56,482 bases of DNA from the NCBI RefSeq assembly GCF_934630525.1, contig NZ_CAKTVX010000012.1, positions 1 to 56,482 of the forward strand, read 5' to 3'. Position 1 is the first letter of the stretch. The number at the start of each line of letters is the position of its first letter. Below, piece by piece: positions 12,101-18,182 of this stretch. The notes beneath the pieces were generated by a model that was not told the DNA's origin, did not search any database, and worked only from the letters and a program-made list of their open reading frames with translations. The DNA is from an uncultured Slackia sp. (GTDB lineage Bacteria > Actinomycetota > Coriobacteriia > Coriobacteriales > Eggerthellaceae). The position numbers were made by a program, and so were the translations under genes.

Positions 12101-13139
12101 CGATACGTACGTCATCAAGAACGCCGACGGGAAGGATGCTACCGACCAATTCGGCAACGTGAGCACTGGATTCGCCACGCTCCTGGTTACCAAGCGTCCC
12201 GTGACCGTGACTTCAGAGGATGCTTCCAAGGTCTACGACGGCACACCGCTCACCAAGCACGAGGCTGGTGTAACCGAGGGCAGCATGGTTGACGGCGAGA
12301 GCTTCGTGTATGAATTCACGGGCACCCAGACCGTTGCGGGCGAGAGCGCCAACTCCTTCATGATCAGCGCTGGCGACGGCACGAACCTTGACAATTACGA
12401 GATTACCAAGCAGGACGGCACGTTGAAGGTCGAGCCGAAAGGCATCGTGCCTGGCGAGGACAACGGGATGAAGGTTACCAAGCCCGTCGACAAGGTCTAT
12501 AACGGCAAGGAGCAGAAGTTCGTCCCCGTTGTGACCGACGGCGAGAAGGTGCTCATCGAGAACGTTGACTACGTCGTTACGTACACCGACGCTCTCGGCT
12601 TTGAGGATGACGCTGCGGCCAAGGATGACTTCACCAACGTAACCGGCGACATCTTTGTCACCGTTACGGGCATCGGTAACTACGCCGGCAGCCTCACGCA
12701 GAGCTATCAGATCACGCCGAAGCCTTACACGGTTACGACGGTTTCGGGTAGCAAGGTCTACGACGGCACGCCTCTCGAGGGCGCGTCGCTCGAAGGCAAC
12801 TTCGTTGGCGGCCTGGTGAATAGCGACGATGCAACGTTCGTGGTTACTGGCACGCAGACCGAGGTTGGCGCTTCCGACAACACGTATACGCTTGAGTTCG
12901 TTGACGAGCAGATGGCCAAGAATTATAAGCTCGTTAAGGAAGACATCGGCACGCTTGCTGTGGTGAAGGACGAGAGCGAAGCTTCGCAGAATCCGAACGG
13001 TAATGGCGAGTCGAAGAACAAGGGCACGCTGCCCAAGACGGGCGACACGACGTTGACTACGCTGCCCTTCGCCCTGGCAGTCGTAGCGGGTGCTGTGCTT
13101 TGCGCGGCGCCTGTTGCCCGCCGCCGCTCGAAGTTCTAG
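3159..13139 (+). CDS. Giant LPXTG-anchored surface protein with MBG/YDG repeats
   Basis: The product has 3326 residues. Its ATG is preceded by GGGGGAC. Residues 1-48 form an extended signal peptide, followed by an Ala/Glu/Gln-rich spacer to about 145. A group-2 bacterial Ig-like domain lies at about 361-445 (ATYTWSSSNEDILTV-like core). InlB_B-type repeats are at about 615-660 and 665-737 (REGYKFTGWT). Two MucBP-like units span about 743-878. From about 883 to 3240 there are 28 Y(D/N)G motifs (KYDGTAL, TYDGTEK, VYDGTPLTK and similar) spaced about 85 residues apart. These mark MBG/YDG domains of the kind found in mucin-binding and adhesin stalks. The C-terminus has LPKTGD at 3291, a hydrophobic segment and RRRSKF, a canonical class-A sortase signal. 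The repeats probably make a long stalk displaying the N-terminal region, but the ligand is unknown. Long internal duplications suggest that the length is evolving. Confidence 0.93.
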   Translation: MTERMRKKTRRESVADRYSFGHKALSVVLSVVLLGFGWPAVNPSETFASDESAQADQVQAEVAQPEETQAQEEAADDSSAMALATVDEAAPVVASDEQAVAEPAADEPAAASAPSVSGEEKASAAEDAVEEDSAVDNQGSSQAAAAQAKTEYDISLVLKNASIKKADGTDELVSLPATKVAVSADKNFKFTVVPDSAYKLNRVLVNVDGQESPLTPDADGVYVVASNDIAKGATLTVEANSAPGNVGTVLGGVLGGGAAAASDVSGSAGETTIAKVGDKVTLNGTSNNNCSYAGKWTVKKNGETTSAGTVKGNGNNVTAEFSEAGTFTVEHTYCEATHFLGFGDHTVKTETFTVEVQPATPAQSISISGSDTVTQFSDTQLTATVDPAEATGTYTWSSSNEDILTVDNSGNVTGVRQGTATVTVSFRSAADGSVISASKDVTVTATEEATDQALVYYLVDPTKDANSNDSGNWGATSLGTAMVNTTGATWTGGKNCFDNVDQRVVSWPNGTNVVPRGSDAWNEIFNNYRTTIQAQLPGVTFTKDDVEEIALVPAKISKNNGTNPDMHLDCNVSIKCKNVSLVKYYLRDAGSTQFEQKGAKNYISGNTTEPSDVMNEQFPETKTVDGVTYTFSGWYLDQSFTQPATFPYKVNSSTNFYAKYVGGFQVTYDLAGGSWNNSDATTYIAQEGSTQTVKSEPTREGYKFTGWTIEDLPDTTALKSGDAFAMPAGNVTITANWQELLSYQVKYLEKDTKEQLVDPDTRYGDQGETVSADAKAIDGYHLADGCLGHIEKTLESGNNDIIFWYEKDSVEYTVNYYLNGTEQKVADSETKSAPWGTQVKASDLTKVINGYTAVPNQDATITVNRDGSNSINVYYYQNVSLEANSAEVTYNGKDQSVSGFTGAPEGADFSDITVGANGTDADTYPAQFADGTVGTIDKTGKYIVASVENGSLVIGKAEVTLKSADLSKKYDGTALENGGTALETESGFAEGEGATYEFTGSQTLVGSSANAFAYTLNEGTKADNYIITKNEGTLTVADRDEAEKYEITVTANSATKTYDGTEKTASGVTGTTFANDKGAQFTVEGLSASVSGTDAGEYANEVSGTPVVKDAAGNDVTSQFKVKTVNGELTIDKRAVTIKPKNATKAYDGKPLKATEWEIVSGSFVDGQSIADPQYDGSQTVPGSSESSITKWGYAEGTNAANYNITAAKGSLTVTDRADGEKYKITVKAHSAESTYDGNEHAVEGFETIEFTVDGNKYTVSGLSASVSGTDAGTYPNNVTGTAKVTDAAGNDVTSQFSVTTENGSLLIKKAPATIAPKDATKAYDGTDLKASEFTTTGFVEGQGVKSASFTGSQLNVGKSESGIDGYVLADGTNANNYEITKGTGTLEVTPVSDEVTVTITGNSATLKYDGTEQSVTGYTVAYSNGLYTANDFAFAGEAVAKGTNVGAYDMGLEADQFSNTSANFSNVKFVVENDGSLTISPREIVLTSDSAEKSYDGTALTKNEQSNVKVSGDGFVAGEGASFDITGSQTNAGSSKNTFKYTLNEGTQSANYVIAQLEGDLTVNAITSPVVVAIVGNTTQATYDGEEHTAEGYTFASDNKLYTQDKVNFSGEAKANRTDAGTTAMGLEGQFTNADATNFKNVTFKVTDGFVQVDKAQVTLKSADLNKKYDGTALKNGGTALETESGFAKGEGATYTFTGSQTVVGSSPNAFTYTLNEGTKADNYNIMKSEGTLTVTNRDAKYEIEVESNSAEFTYDGNEHAAEGFKTLEFTVDGNKYAVSGLSASVAKTDAGTYSNAITGTPKVVDASGNDVTDQFSVTTKSGSLVIKQASVHMKSASGEWVYDGNEHAKHEMESVTGFAKGEGATYSYTGAITNAGTVQNMFTYTLNEGTKASNYTFDGPEYGTLEVTPVSDEVTVTIKGNTATETYDGTEKTVRDYGFEASNGLYGAGDFAFSGDAVAKGTNVGTYKMGLDKGQFSNTSANFSNVTFVVEDGWLKIEGGEIDTNDVAWTTQDVQKVYDGKPLSAFVARATDKHGNELNVEYSIDGEAWTSDPAEISLTHFGSQKVLLRATGSNYAADQYATSSENIEITKRPVTLTSAGANKVYDGKPLTNDTVTSTPLGVDVGFLDGEGVTCNVTGSQTNVGESDNEFTFTFNEGTSESDYLVTYEFGKLIVTQDDTEVVVTITEHSGAFEYDGTEKTVSGYDFSASNELYKNTDFEFTGNDSVSATNVGTYDMELKSEDFKNTNGNFSKVTFVVVDGQLTITPKSVDPEAGKGMSVGKLPNVTYNGKSQKQKPEVKDGNTLLTEGTDYTLSYSKDTTNVGTVTVTVEGKGNYAGEAEVTYEIMKRQVTLESASASKVYDGTPLTKPEVAMGGDGFVEGEVSGLKAIGAVTNVADGEVDNEIVWDWAEGFGEGNYDITKTEGKLSIESQSIDPNNPESYTGIKVGELSDLVYNGEDQLQEPTVTDAKGNLLVKDRDYTLAFDGDAKNVTETGVFVTVSGIGNYKGDFSRSYKILPREVTVESASASKAYDGTPLFSHDVVVTSAAGFVEDDVASLTAPNSITEVGSLTNEIVIEWSNDVAAGNYVVSKEEGVLEVTPKSVTAEGFSVEDLNDVTYNGLVQQQEPTVKDGDKTLTKDKDYTLSFTEDVTNVGTVRVTVTGKGNYAGSVDVAYQILPAKLIVTTPSESMVYNGKPLTAEGGVEGFVNNETAVFETTGSQTEVGESENTYAIYWSDEGTTAKRSNYTVEEHIGTLTVTEYADEIVAVANDATMTYDGMPHRAEVTVTGVPEGYSVKTAWSGAEATDVTGADGLVANVDEIVVVNAEGKDVTDSLKITKKPGKLVIEPKELTVVTMGASKPYDGTPLTANGKIEGFVNGETAAFAVIGSQTEVGECTNDYAIEWSGNAKQGNYTVKEELGKLEVTKSQAAIVIVPKDGKKTYDGTPLVSEGADAYGLPAGFTCEATTKGSVTNVGSAVAEIDTYVIKNADGKDATDQFGNVSTGFATLLVTKRPVTVTSEDASKVYDGTPLTKHEAGVTEGSMVDGESFVYEFTGTQTVAGESANSFMISAGDGTNLDNYEITKQDGTLKVEPKGIVPGEDNGMKVTKPVDKVYNGKEQKFVPVVTDGEKVLIENVDYVVTYTDALGFEDDAAAKDDFTNVTGDIFVTVTGIGNYAGSLTQSYQITPKPYTVTTVSGSKVYDGTPLEGASLEGNFVGGLVNSDDATFVVTGTQTEVGASDNTYTLEFVDEQMAKNYKLVKEDIGTLAVVKDESEASQNPNGNGESKNKGTLPKTGDTTLTTLPFALAVVAGAVLCAAPVARRRSKF
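6033..6230 (+). repeat. Intragenic duplicated segment, copy 1 (partner 8133-8330)
   Basis: The segment aligns without gaps to 8133-8330, exactly 2100 nt (700 codons) downstream. By eye there are 14 differences over 170 compared bases (6061-6230 against 8161-8330), about 92% identity. That is far closer than most repeats in the gene and indicates a recent duplication or gene conversion. Confidence 0.85.
8133..8330 (+). repeat. Intragenic duplicated segment, copy 2 (partner 6033-6230)
   Basis: This is the second copy of the MBG-repeat segment. The 2100-nt offset keeps the reading frame. The flanking units (TYDGNEH repeats near 6870 and 8430) are also unusually alike, so the duplicated block probably extends beyond this core. 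Confidence 0.85.
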
Positions 13140-13194
13140 AGCGAGCGCAGCGGCGAACTGGGTTTAAGCCTGCAGGATCGAAAGGCTTGCGTCT

Positions 13195-13215
13195 AAACGG
13201 CGAAGCCGGTTTTTT
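13195..13215 (+). terminator. Weak terminator-like hairpin
   Basis: AAACGGC pairs with GCCGGTTT with one bulge and is followed by T residues. It lies directly downstream of the giant gene, in front of a stronger terminator. Confidence 0.5.
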
Positions 13216-13274
13216 CGAAATCGTGGGCTTTCCCAGAAGGCCTTGATCCAATGCGTCAAGGCAATAGGGTATAG

Positions 13275-13308
13275 AAACCCGGTCGAGTACAGCTCGGCCG
13301 GGTTTTTT
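13275..13308 (+). terminator. Rho-independent terminator of the giant surface gene
   Basis: AAACCCGGTCGAG (13275-13287) pairs with CTCGGCCGGGTTT (13293-13305) with one mismatch, and a T run follows to 13308. Confidence 0.9.
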
Positions 13309-13574
13309 GTTGCCTCGTTTGGCGGCGAGTCGGGCTTCGAAATTGAAGGGGGGCACTCAAGTAAAACAAGGGCCATTTGCCTAAATATGCACTGCTACCT
13401 TGACTTTCTGCTAGTGGCGCGTGCGAATAACCCGATAAACCTGCTATAGTTCACGTCATAAAAGTGGAACCGCCATGGCTTACTGTAGCTAGGAATGGGG
13501 TCTGCGAGTTAATGAATGAATCCCGTAACAGGATGCATGTCGTGTTTTGGGAAAAGGAAGAGAGAAGGTGGGCT

Positions 13575-15188
13575 ATGTTTTTGGAAGAGGGTAATGCCCG
13601 AAAAGCAGCATGGGGGTGGTGCGCTTTTGCCTCGCTGCTTTTTGCGCTGGCGGCTTGGGCTTTAATGCCGAATTCCGCGTTTGCGCAGGAGGATGCCGGA
13701 TCGGGCGTATCCGATGAAGGTGCCGTTGCTGAGTCTTCGGTAGAGCCGGCGGTTGTTGCCGAAGCGTCTGAGACTGGAGCTGCGCCCGCCGCCGTGGCTA
13801 CTATCACCAATGCTCGCACTGGCAAGGCATACACCGATCTGGCCACCGCAACCGCAGAAGCTCAGAGTGGCGACACCATCAAGCTCGGCGAGGGCAACTA
13901 CACATTGTATAAGGTGCCCTCTGAGGGCCATACCAAGGGCAAAGACCTCACGTTCGAGGGGCTTGGTGCCGATAAGACGGCATGGAATATTGGTGCGCTC
14001 GTGCCTGACCCCGCCAATTATGGTACTGAGTACAACAGCGATTATTCGTTTGATGGCGCGGGCACTGTTACATTTAAGAACATGACGATGCGTTCCGCGA
14101 AGGCCGATTACCTTGGCTTTGTTCGCGCCGACAATACCGTGCTTGATGGCTGTGTCGTTAACGGCAAGACATTCTATTGGGGCTACAAGACCGCTGTTTT
14201 CAAGAACACCACATTCAACGCCCCGAGCGGCGATTACGCTCTTTGGACATACAGCTCGCCGACCATGACGTTTGATAACTGCACCTTTAACGCCAGCGGC
14301 AAGGTTATTAATGTCTACACCGATGCCGGTGCCGGCAAGCATGACATCACCGTTAACGTGAATAATTGCACGTTCAACTCGAAGGCGCTTTGGGGCCTTT
14401 ATAAGCAGGCGCTGAACATCAACGATTCGAACATGGGGAACTATAAGTACATTCTCAACATTACCGGCACCAATAAGGTTACGGCCGAGCGCGACAACAC
14501 CACCTGCTCTCAGCTCTTTGGCTTTGGCGGTAAGTCGGGTAACAACTCCGGCCGTACCGACGTCAACATCGATGGCGAGCTCGTGTGGTCCGGCGGCAAG
14601 ATGCTTACCCATGACTACACCGACGGCGAGCACGACAATGCTTTCGATGTCACCTACACTGAGTGGACCTCTGACGATGCCGGTACTTGGACTCGCACGG
14701 GAACCCCTAAGTGCAAGTACTGCGGCTTCACCAAACCTGAGTTGGAGGAGAAGGCATTCGATCTTACCTATAACCTGAACGGTTCCGAGGATGAGCAGCC
14801 TGCCGATTTCGCTACCGTTGAGTGCGTTACCGAAACCGAGATTGCGGCCGATCAGCCGGTACGCAAGGGCTATTCCTTCGTGGGCTGGAATACCGCCGAA
14901 AACGGTTCTGGCACGGGCTATGCCGCGGGCGATAAGGTTGAGCTTTCTGCCCCGGTGACGCTGTTCGCGCAATGGGAGAAACAGGCATCCGAGCCTACGG
15001 TTACCCCCGCGACCCCTGGCGATCAATCTAAGCCCTCTGCAAACGCTGGCTCCAACAGTGCTACCTCGCAGGGCGGCTTTGCGAAGACCGCCGACACGTC
15101 TGCCCTTACCATTCCTGTCGCGCTGGTGATTGCTGCGGGCGCTGCGACGTGCATGGCCTTTGCTGCGCGCCGTCGCTCAAACCGTTAA
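13575..15188 (+). CDS. Secreted, probably wall-anchored surface protein with InlB-type repeat
   Basis: The product has 537 residues from the ATG at 13575, chosen because AGAAGG lies 6 nt upstream and a signal peptide follows directly (hydrophobic core, cleavage after AFA). An upstream GTG at 13464 would add 37 residues with no signal-peptide sense. After an Ala/Glu-rich linker, an Asn/Gly/Thr-rich region (about 70-400) looks like a beta-helix of the pectin-lyase type. An InlB_B-type repeat follows (about 415-485; KGYSFVGWNTAENGSG). A CKYC pair occurs just before it. The last 36 residues begin with FAKTADTS, continue with a hydrophobic stretch and end RRRSNR. This is the same variant sorting signal as in the gene at 422 and is aligned in length with the LPKTG tail of its neighbour. 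Function beyond surface display is unknown. Confidence 0.85.
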   Translation: MFLEEGNARKAAWGWCAFASLLFALAAWALMPNSAFAQEDAGSGVSDEGAVAESSVEPAVVAEASETGAAPAAVATITNARTGKAYTDLATATAEAQSGDTIKLGEGNYTLYKVPSEGHTKGKDLTFEGLGADKTAWNIGALVPDPANYGTEYNSDYSFDGAGTVTFKNMTMRSAKADYLGFVRADNTVLDGCVVNGKTFYWGYKTAVFKNTTFNAPSGDYALWTYSSPTMTFDNCTFNASGKVINVYTDAGAGKHDITVNVNNCTFNSKALWGLYKQALNINDSNMGNYKYILNITGTNKVTAERDNTTCSQLFGFGGKSGNNSGRTDVNIDGELVWSGGKMLTHDYTDGEHDNAFDVTYTEWTSDDAGTWTRTGTPKCKYCGFTKPELEEKAFDLTYNLNGSEDEQPADFATVECVTETEIAADQPVRKGYSFVGWNTAENGSGTGYAAGDKVELSAPVTLFAQWEKQASEPTVTPATPGDQSKPSANAGSNSATSQGGFAKTADTSALTIPVALVIAAGAATCMAFAARRRSNR

Positions 15189-15547
15189 AGAAGGCAGCGT
15201 CAAGGCGGCAATAGCTATAAGCGCATAGCTTTCGACACATAGCGTGCTGCGTAGGCGGGGTTTGTTTCGGCCGGGATTGAACGGCGCCGCGCTTAAATGC
15301 CGCCTCGCGCACTGAGTGATGCGATATGAAAAACCCGACCGGGCGTATGCCTGGTCGGGTTTTCTTTTTATGAGGGTTGCCGTTTGGCTGCGATTGGGCC
15401 GCTCGCTTGTGAGCTTGCCAGCTGCTCTCGTGTCGCCTGATGTCGTTCGGCGTTGCCGGCTTCGGTGTGCCACCTTCGATTGAGCGCGAAAGTGGTGGAA
15501 TTCAGGGCAGGTGCCACTTTTAAGCGTCCGCCCTGTTCCGTATACCT
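15189..15547. other. Intergenic region between convergent genes
   Basis: It holds a strong terminator (15330-15369) for the surface gene. Near the end of the nuclease gene, CAGGGC/GCCCTG and AAAGTGG/CCACTTT (about 15488-15532) form overlapping hairpins that could end the minus-strand transcript. No gene is recognised. Confidence 0.5.
15330..15369 (+). terminator. Rho-independent terminator
   Basis: A 15-bp stem (15330-15344 with 15349-15363, one G-U pair, GTAT loop) is followed by CTTTTT. It lies between convergent genes. Confidence 0.92.
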
Positions 15548-16705
15548 TTACGGGTTGCACTGCTTGCAGGGCGAATAGCCTTCCGAAATAAGCTCGTCGC
15601 GGGTGGCTGTAGCCTCTTGTTTGTTGTTGTCGGCTATGTCGTCGACCGAAGAGCACGTCGGGCGATGGAACTTCATGCTCTTGGTATTGAGCACGTATTC
15701 TTGCGGCTCATGTGAGGTGACTGAGCTTTCCTCGGAACTCGCTCCGTTGCCAGAGTTCTTTGCGTCGCTTGAGCCGGCTGCGTTGTTTGCACGGTTGGTT
15801 TGGCTGCTTTCGGCATTATCCTTTTGGGCGCCATTTTCCGAGCGGGCATTTCCGTCGGAGCCTTTGGTGGACGCGCTGCTGGCTTCTTTGCCAGTCGCGT
15901 TCGGCGTCGCGCCCGCTCTGGTGGTGGTTGCTTCGCCGCCAGTCGCCACGTTTGGCACGCCGCTCGACTCCCAGCTTTTGCCCGTGACGTAATCGATTTC
16001 CACGCCGGGTTCCACGTTGTACACGAACACGTTGAAGCGAATGGCTTGCCCGCCGTCTTCGATTGATTCTGCTTCCATCTGCACGCCGCGCGCCACCAGG
16101 TCGTTCGCGGCAAAAATGGGCGTCACGCGATAGAGCACGTGGTTGCCCGTTTGCTTCACGTAATTGGCTACGATGTTTTCGTAATAGGTCATGCCAACGG
16201 AATTCATGGTGCGCGTGCCCGTGATGAGGTTTTTCTCGTTGGCGTCTTCGCCGCAAAGCTGATGCGCGATTAAGTGGCTGCGGTTGTAGAGCATTTCCTG
16301 GTCAACGAAGTCGTAGCGGTGCTGCTCCCAGCCGCTTGGATGCACCTGCGAAATATCGCCGCGAGGCGCATTGCTCAATGTGTCAGTGCCGATGCGCGCG
16401 AATGCCGCGCCGCAACGCCCTTCGAAATCGAGGTCGGAGAATTCCATGAATGCGCCGCGTTTGAAGTCGCCGTCGGTAAAGCCTGGCTCGCCGTCGTTGA
16501 CGTCAATGCAAAGCGCTCCCGAGTACTCGGGGATGTCGGCAATCTGCACGGCGGCGGGGTTACTCGCCTGGGAATCGCCGAAAGAGTTGCTCTCGCATGC
16601 GGCGAGCGGCAACGTGCAGCACAGCGCAAGGGCGACGGCGGCAAACAGCGCCGCAAAACGCGCGGGTATGGTGCGAGACTCATGCTCGCGAGAGGGTGGC
16701 TGCAT
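15548..16705 (-). CDS. Secreted lipoprotein DNA/RNA non-specific endonuclease (EndA-like)
   Basis: The 385-residue product has an N-terminal lipoprotein signal with lipobox LAAC near residue 37, so it should be tethered outside the membrane. The nuclease domain covers about 60-230. Its His-metal-finger core is seen as YNRSHLIAHQL followed by NLITGTRTMNS, the DRGH-type motif of the EndA/NucA family. A Ser/Asn/Ala-rich linker (about 235-320) leads to a C-terminal module with HRPTCSS and CKQCNP, the small domain often found at the C-terminus of such nucleases. The likely roles are degradation of extracellular DNA, nutrient uptake or competence-related processing. The chosen ATG (16705) and an adjacent TTG (16708) both follow GGAAAGG. 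It is transcribed away from the HAD gene, with a terminator between them. Confidence 0.88.
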   Translation of the reverse strand: MQPPSREHESRTIPARFAALFAAVALALCCTLPLAACESNSFGDSQASNPAAVQIADIPEYSGALCIDVNDGEPGFTDGDFKRGAFMEFSDLDFEGRCGAAFARIGTDTLSNAPRGDISQVHPSGWEQHRYDFVDQEMLYNRSHLIAHQLCGEDANEKNLITGTRTMNSVGMTYYENIVANYVKQTGNHVLYRVTPIFAANDLVARGVQMEAESIEDGGQAIRFNVFVYNVEPGVEIDYVTGKSWESSGVPNVATGGEATTTRAGATPNATGKEASSASTKGSDGNARSENGAQKDNAESSQTNRANNAAGSSDAKNSGNGASSEESSVTSHEPQEYVLNTKSMKFHRPTCSSVDDIADNNKQEATATRDELISEGYSPCKQCNP

Positions 16706-16723
16706 CAAAGCGATGCCTTTCCG

Positions 16724-16763
16724 AAAAAAGGCGGGATGACGAGCTCTTCACCCGTCATCCCGC
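16724..16763 (-). terminator. Rho-independent terminator of the HAD gene
   Basis: On the minus strand an 11-bp stem (16763-16753 with 16741-16731) is followed by TTTTTT. It separates the HAD gene from the nuclease gene downstream. Confidence 0.9.
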
Positions 16764-16787
16764 TCTCGTCATGTTTGGCCCGGTTGC

Positions 16788-17453
16788 TTATTCCGCGAAC
16801 TTCAACAGCTCGTCGGGCGCGTCGATGAGCGCGCCGGGGTTGTTGCCCGTAAGGTGATCGAGCGTTTGATAGCCCCATTTCGCGCCAATGGGGAAAGCGC
16901 CAGCGTTGTTCGCGACCTGCATGTCCACGTCGGAATCCCCGACATAGGCCACGCGCTCGACTGGCACGCCGAGCGTTTTCGCGACGAGCGTGAGGCCTTT
17001 CGGGTCGGGCTTGCGTGGCACGGGGCCATCGCCAAGCGCGAAATCCATGAGGTCGGCGAAATAATGCCTGGTAAGAATTTGCACGCCGCCGTCATATTTG
17101 TTTGACAGCACGGCGAGCTTCATGCCGCGCGCCTTCAGCTCGGCCAAGGTGTCGAGCATACCGTCGTATACGGTCGTTTTCCGGTTGCCCACTTCGTCGT
17201 AACGCGTTTTCCACCAGGCAAGCGCCGCCTCGGTGGCATCGTCGCTCAAGTTTTGCGGAAGCGCTTGCAGAATAAGTGAGCGCAGGCCGTTGCCAATCAT
17301 GGCCAAGATTTCTTCGGTGGTGTGCGTGGGGTAGCCGAAATGCGTGAGCGTTTCGTTGGTCACGTCGACCAAATCGGGCAGCGAATCGAGCAGTGTGCCG
17401 TCCATATCGAACACGAACGCCTCGAGCGGTTCGTGGGTGCGAAGCAATTCCAT
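16788..17453 (-). CDS. HAD-superfamily hydrolase, phosphoglycolate phosphatase-like
   Basis: The 221-residue protein has all four HAD motifs in order. These are DMDGTLLDS (about 17-25) with both catalytic aspartates, the LSNK serine motif near 115, the KPDPKGL lysine motif near 148, and GDSDVDM near 172. The helical cap follows motif I, as in the Gph/PpaX subgroup. Likely substrates are small phosphomonoesters such as phosphoglycolate, or pyrophosphate; the sequence does not decide. Length and motif spacing are normal for the family. The gene appears to be transcribed alone, with its own terminator. The ATG is preceded by GGAT only, so the ribosome-binding site is weak. Confidence 0.88.
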   Translation of the reverse strand: MELLRTHEPLEAFVFDMDGTLLDSLPDLVDVTNETLTHFGYPTHTTEEILAMIGNGLRSLILQALPQNLSDDATEAALAWWKTRYDEVGNRKTTVYDGMLDTLAELKARGMKLAVLSNKYDGGVQILTRHYFADLMDFALGDGPVPRKPDPKGLTLVAKTLGVPVERVAYVGDSDVDMQVANNAGAFPIGAKWGYQTLDHLTGNNPGALIDAPDELLKFAE

Positions 17454-17678
17454 CGTGGGATCCTTTCGTGTTGGCGCGGCCGTGCCGCGCAGGTTTTGAC
17501 CGGCTCGCAGTATACCTGTCGCATTTGACGCGCGTGTGGTGGGTGTTTTCCGAAAAGGCGGAGGCTTCGGTAGTTAATGTGGTAAGGGATTCGTTGAATC
17601 TGAATCCGCCCCATTCCCGTTGACAAGTCGATTTCCGTTTCGGCATGGTGGCCGCAATGGGGGAAAGCGAGGCGGGTC

Positions 17679-17822
17679 ATGGGCAATCCATCTCCCAGGC
17701 ATACGACGGAATTCAAGCAGAGGGCCGTTGGGCCGTGCAGGAAATTGCGGCCGCCGAGCGCGCACGCCATGCGCGACGAGGAGTTTGCTGTCGCGATATC
17801 CCGAGTCAGGGACGAGGCTTGA
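17679..17822 (+). pseudogene. Fragment resembling the N-terminus of an IS3-family OrfA transposase
   Basis: Translation from the ATG at 17679 begins with residues including RHTTEFKQRAV. This matches the start of IS3/IS911-type OrfA helix-turn-helix proteins (consensus R.Y..EFK..AV). The similarity is lost after about 22 codons and the frame closes at a TGA (17820-17822). No OrfB or DDE domain follows, so this is a decayed remnant, or a chance match. Confidence 0.4.
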
Positions 17823-17975
17823 GGCGTCTACGGCGCGCCCCGCCCAAAGGCGTTCAAGGAGGCGCGCGGCAGGGTTCGCGCCATCGACGCTCGCGCGGCC
17901 CAGCTGGGCATGCGCCGGTCGGATTACCTGAGGCAACTGGTCGAAAACGACCTGGAGTGCGCGGGCATCGCCTGA
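17823..17975 (+). pseudogene. Remnant of a ribbon-helix-helix antitoxin
   Basis: Directly after the TGA of the preceding frame, the same frame reads a peptide with AAQLGMRRSDYLRQLVEND, which has the look of a CopG/Arc-type ribbon-helix-helix DNA-binding protein. It ends at TGA 17973-17975. No start codon is present before the internal Met, so it is probably 5'-truncated. It lies 9 bases before the toxin-like frame. Confidence 0.45.
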
Positions 17976-17984
17976 ACCCGCTGC

Positions 17985-18143
17985 ATGAGAAAGTCAGAGA
18001 AGCGCGTCGGCATTGGCTACGATTCCACCGGAAGGCTCCTCGAGGTCGTGACGGTGAGGAACGGTGCGGACGACTGGCTGGTCAAACACGCGCACCGATG
18101 CCTTTGCGAAAGAGCAGTCCAAATGGGGCCATTGAAAAATTGA
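17985..18143 (+). pseudogene. Toxin-like partner fragment (BrnT/RelE-like strand pattern)
   Basis: A 52-residue frame starts at ATG 17985 and contains RVGIGYDSTGRLLEVVTV and then WLVKHAHRC. The pattern of a GRLLEVV strand followed by a V.HA motif is common in small toxin families paired with ribbon-helix-helix antitoxins. The usual continuation after HA (a basic/Tyr-rich end) is missing, so it is likely truncated. The exact family is uncertain. Confidence 0.4.
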
Positions 18144-18182
18144 ATACGAGTACGGCGGCGGTCATGCGGCGGTTCCGTGGAC

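Larger units (their letters stand above)
13140..13574. other. Intergenic region with tandem terminators
   Basis: There are two terminator-like hairpins (13195-13215 and 13275-13308). Between them CCTTGA/TCAAGG (13241-13261) can also pair. A possible -10 box TATAGT lies at 13445-13450 for the next surface gene. An in-frame GTG at 13464 and an ATG at 13512 exist upstream of the chosen start, but they lack a good ribosome-binding site. No separate gene is seen. Confidence 0.5.
17454..18182. other. Intergenic graveyard of mobile-element and toxin-antitoxin fragments
   Basis: No intact gene is present in these 729 bases. Three short reading frames that resemble known families can be read in order on the + strand: an IS3-type transposase OrfA start, a ribbon-helix-helix antitoxin end and a toxin-like end (listed separately). 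The rest is unassigned. Confidence 0.55.

Noticed and set aside
13464..13574. Upstream start (GTG 13464) for the third surface protein
   Set aside because: It adds 37 residues lacking signal-peptide character and has no ribosome-binding site, whereas ATG 13575 has AGAAGG and is followed by a signal peptide.
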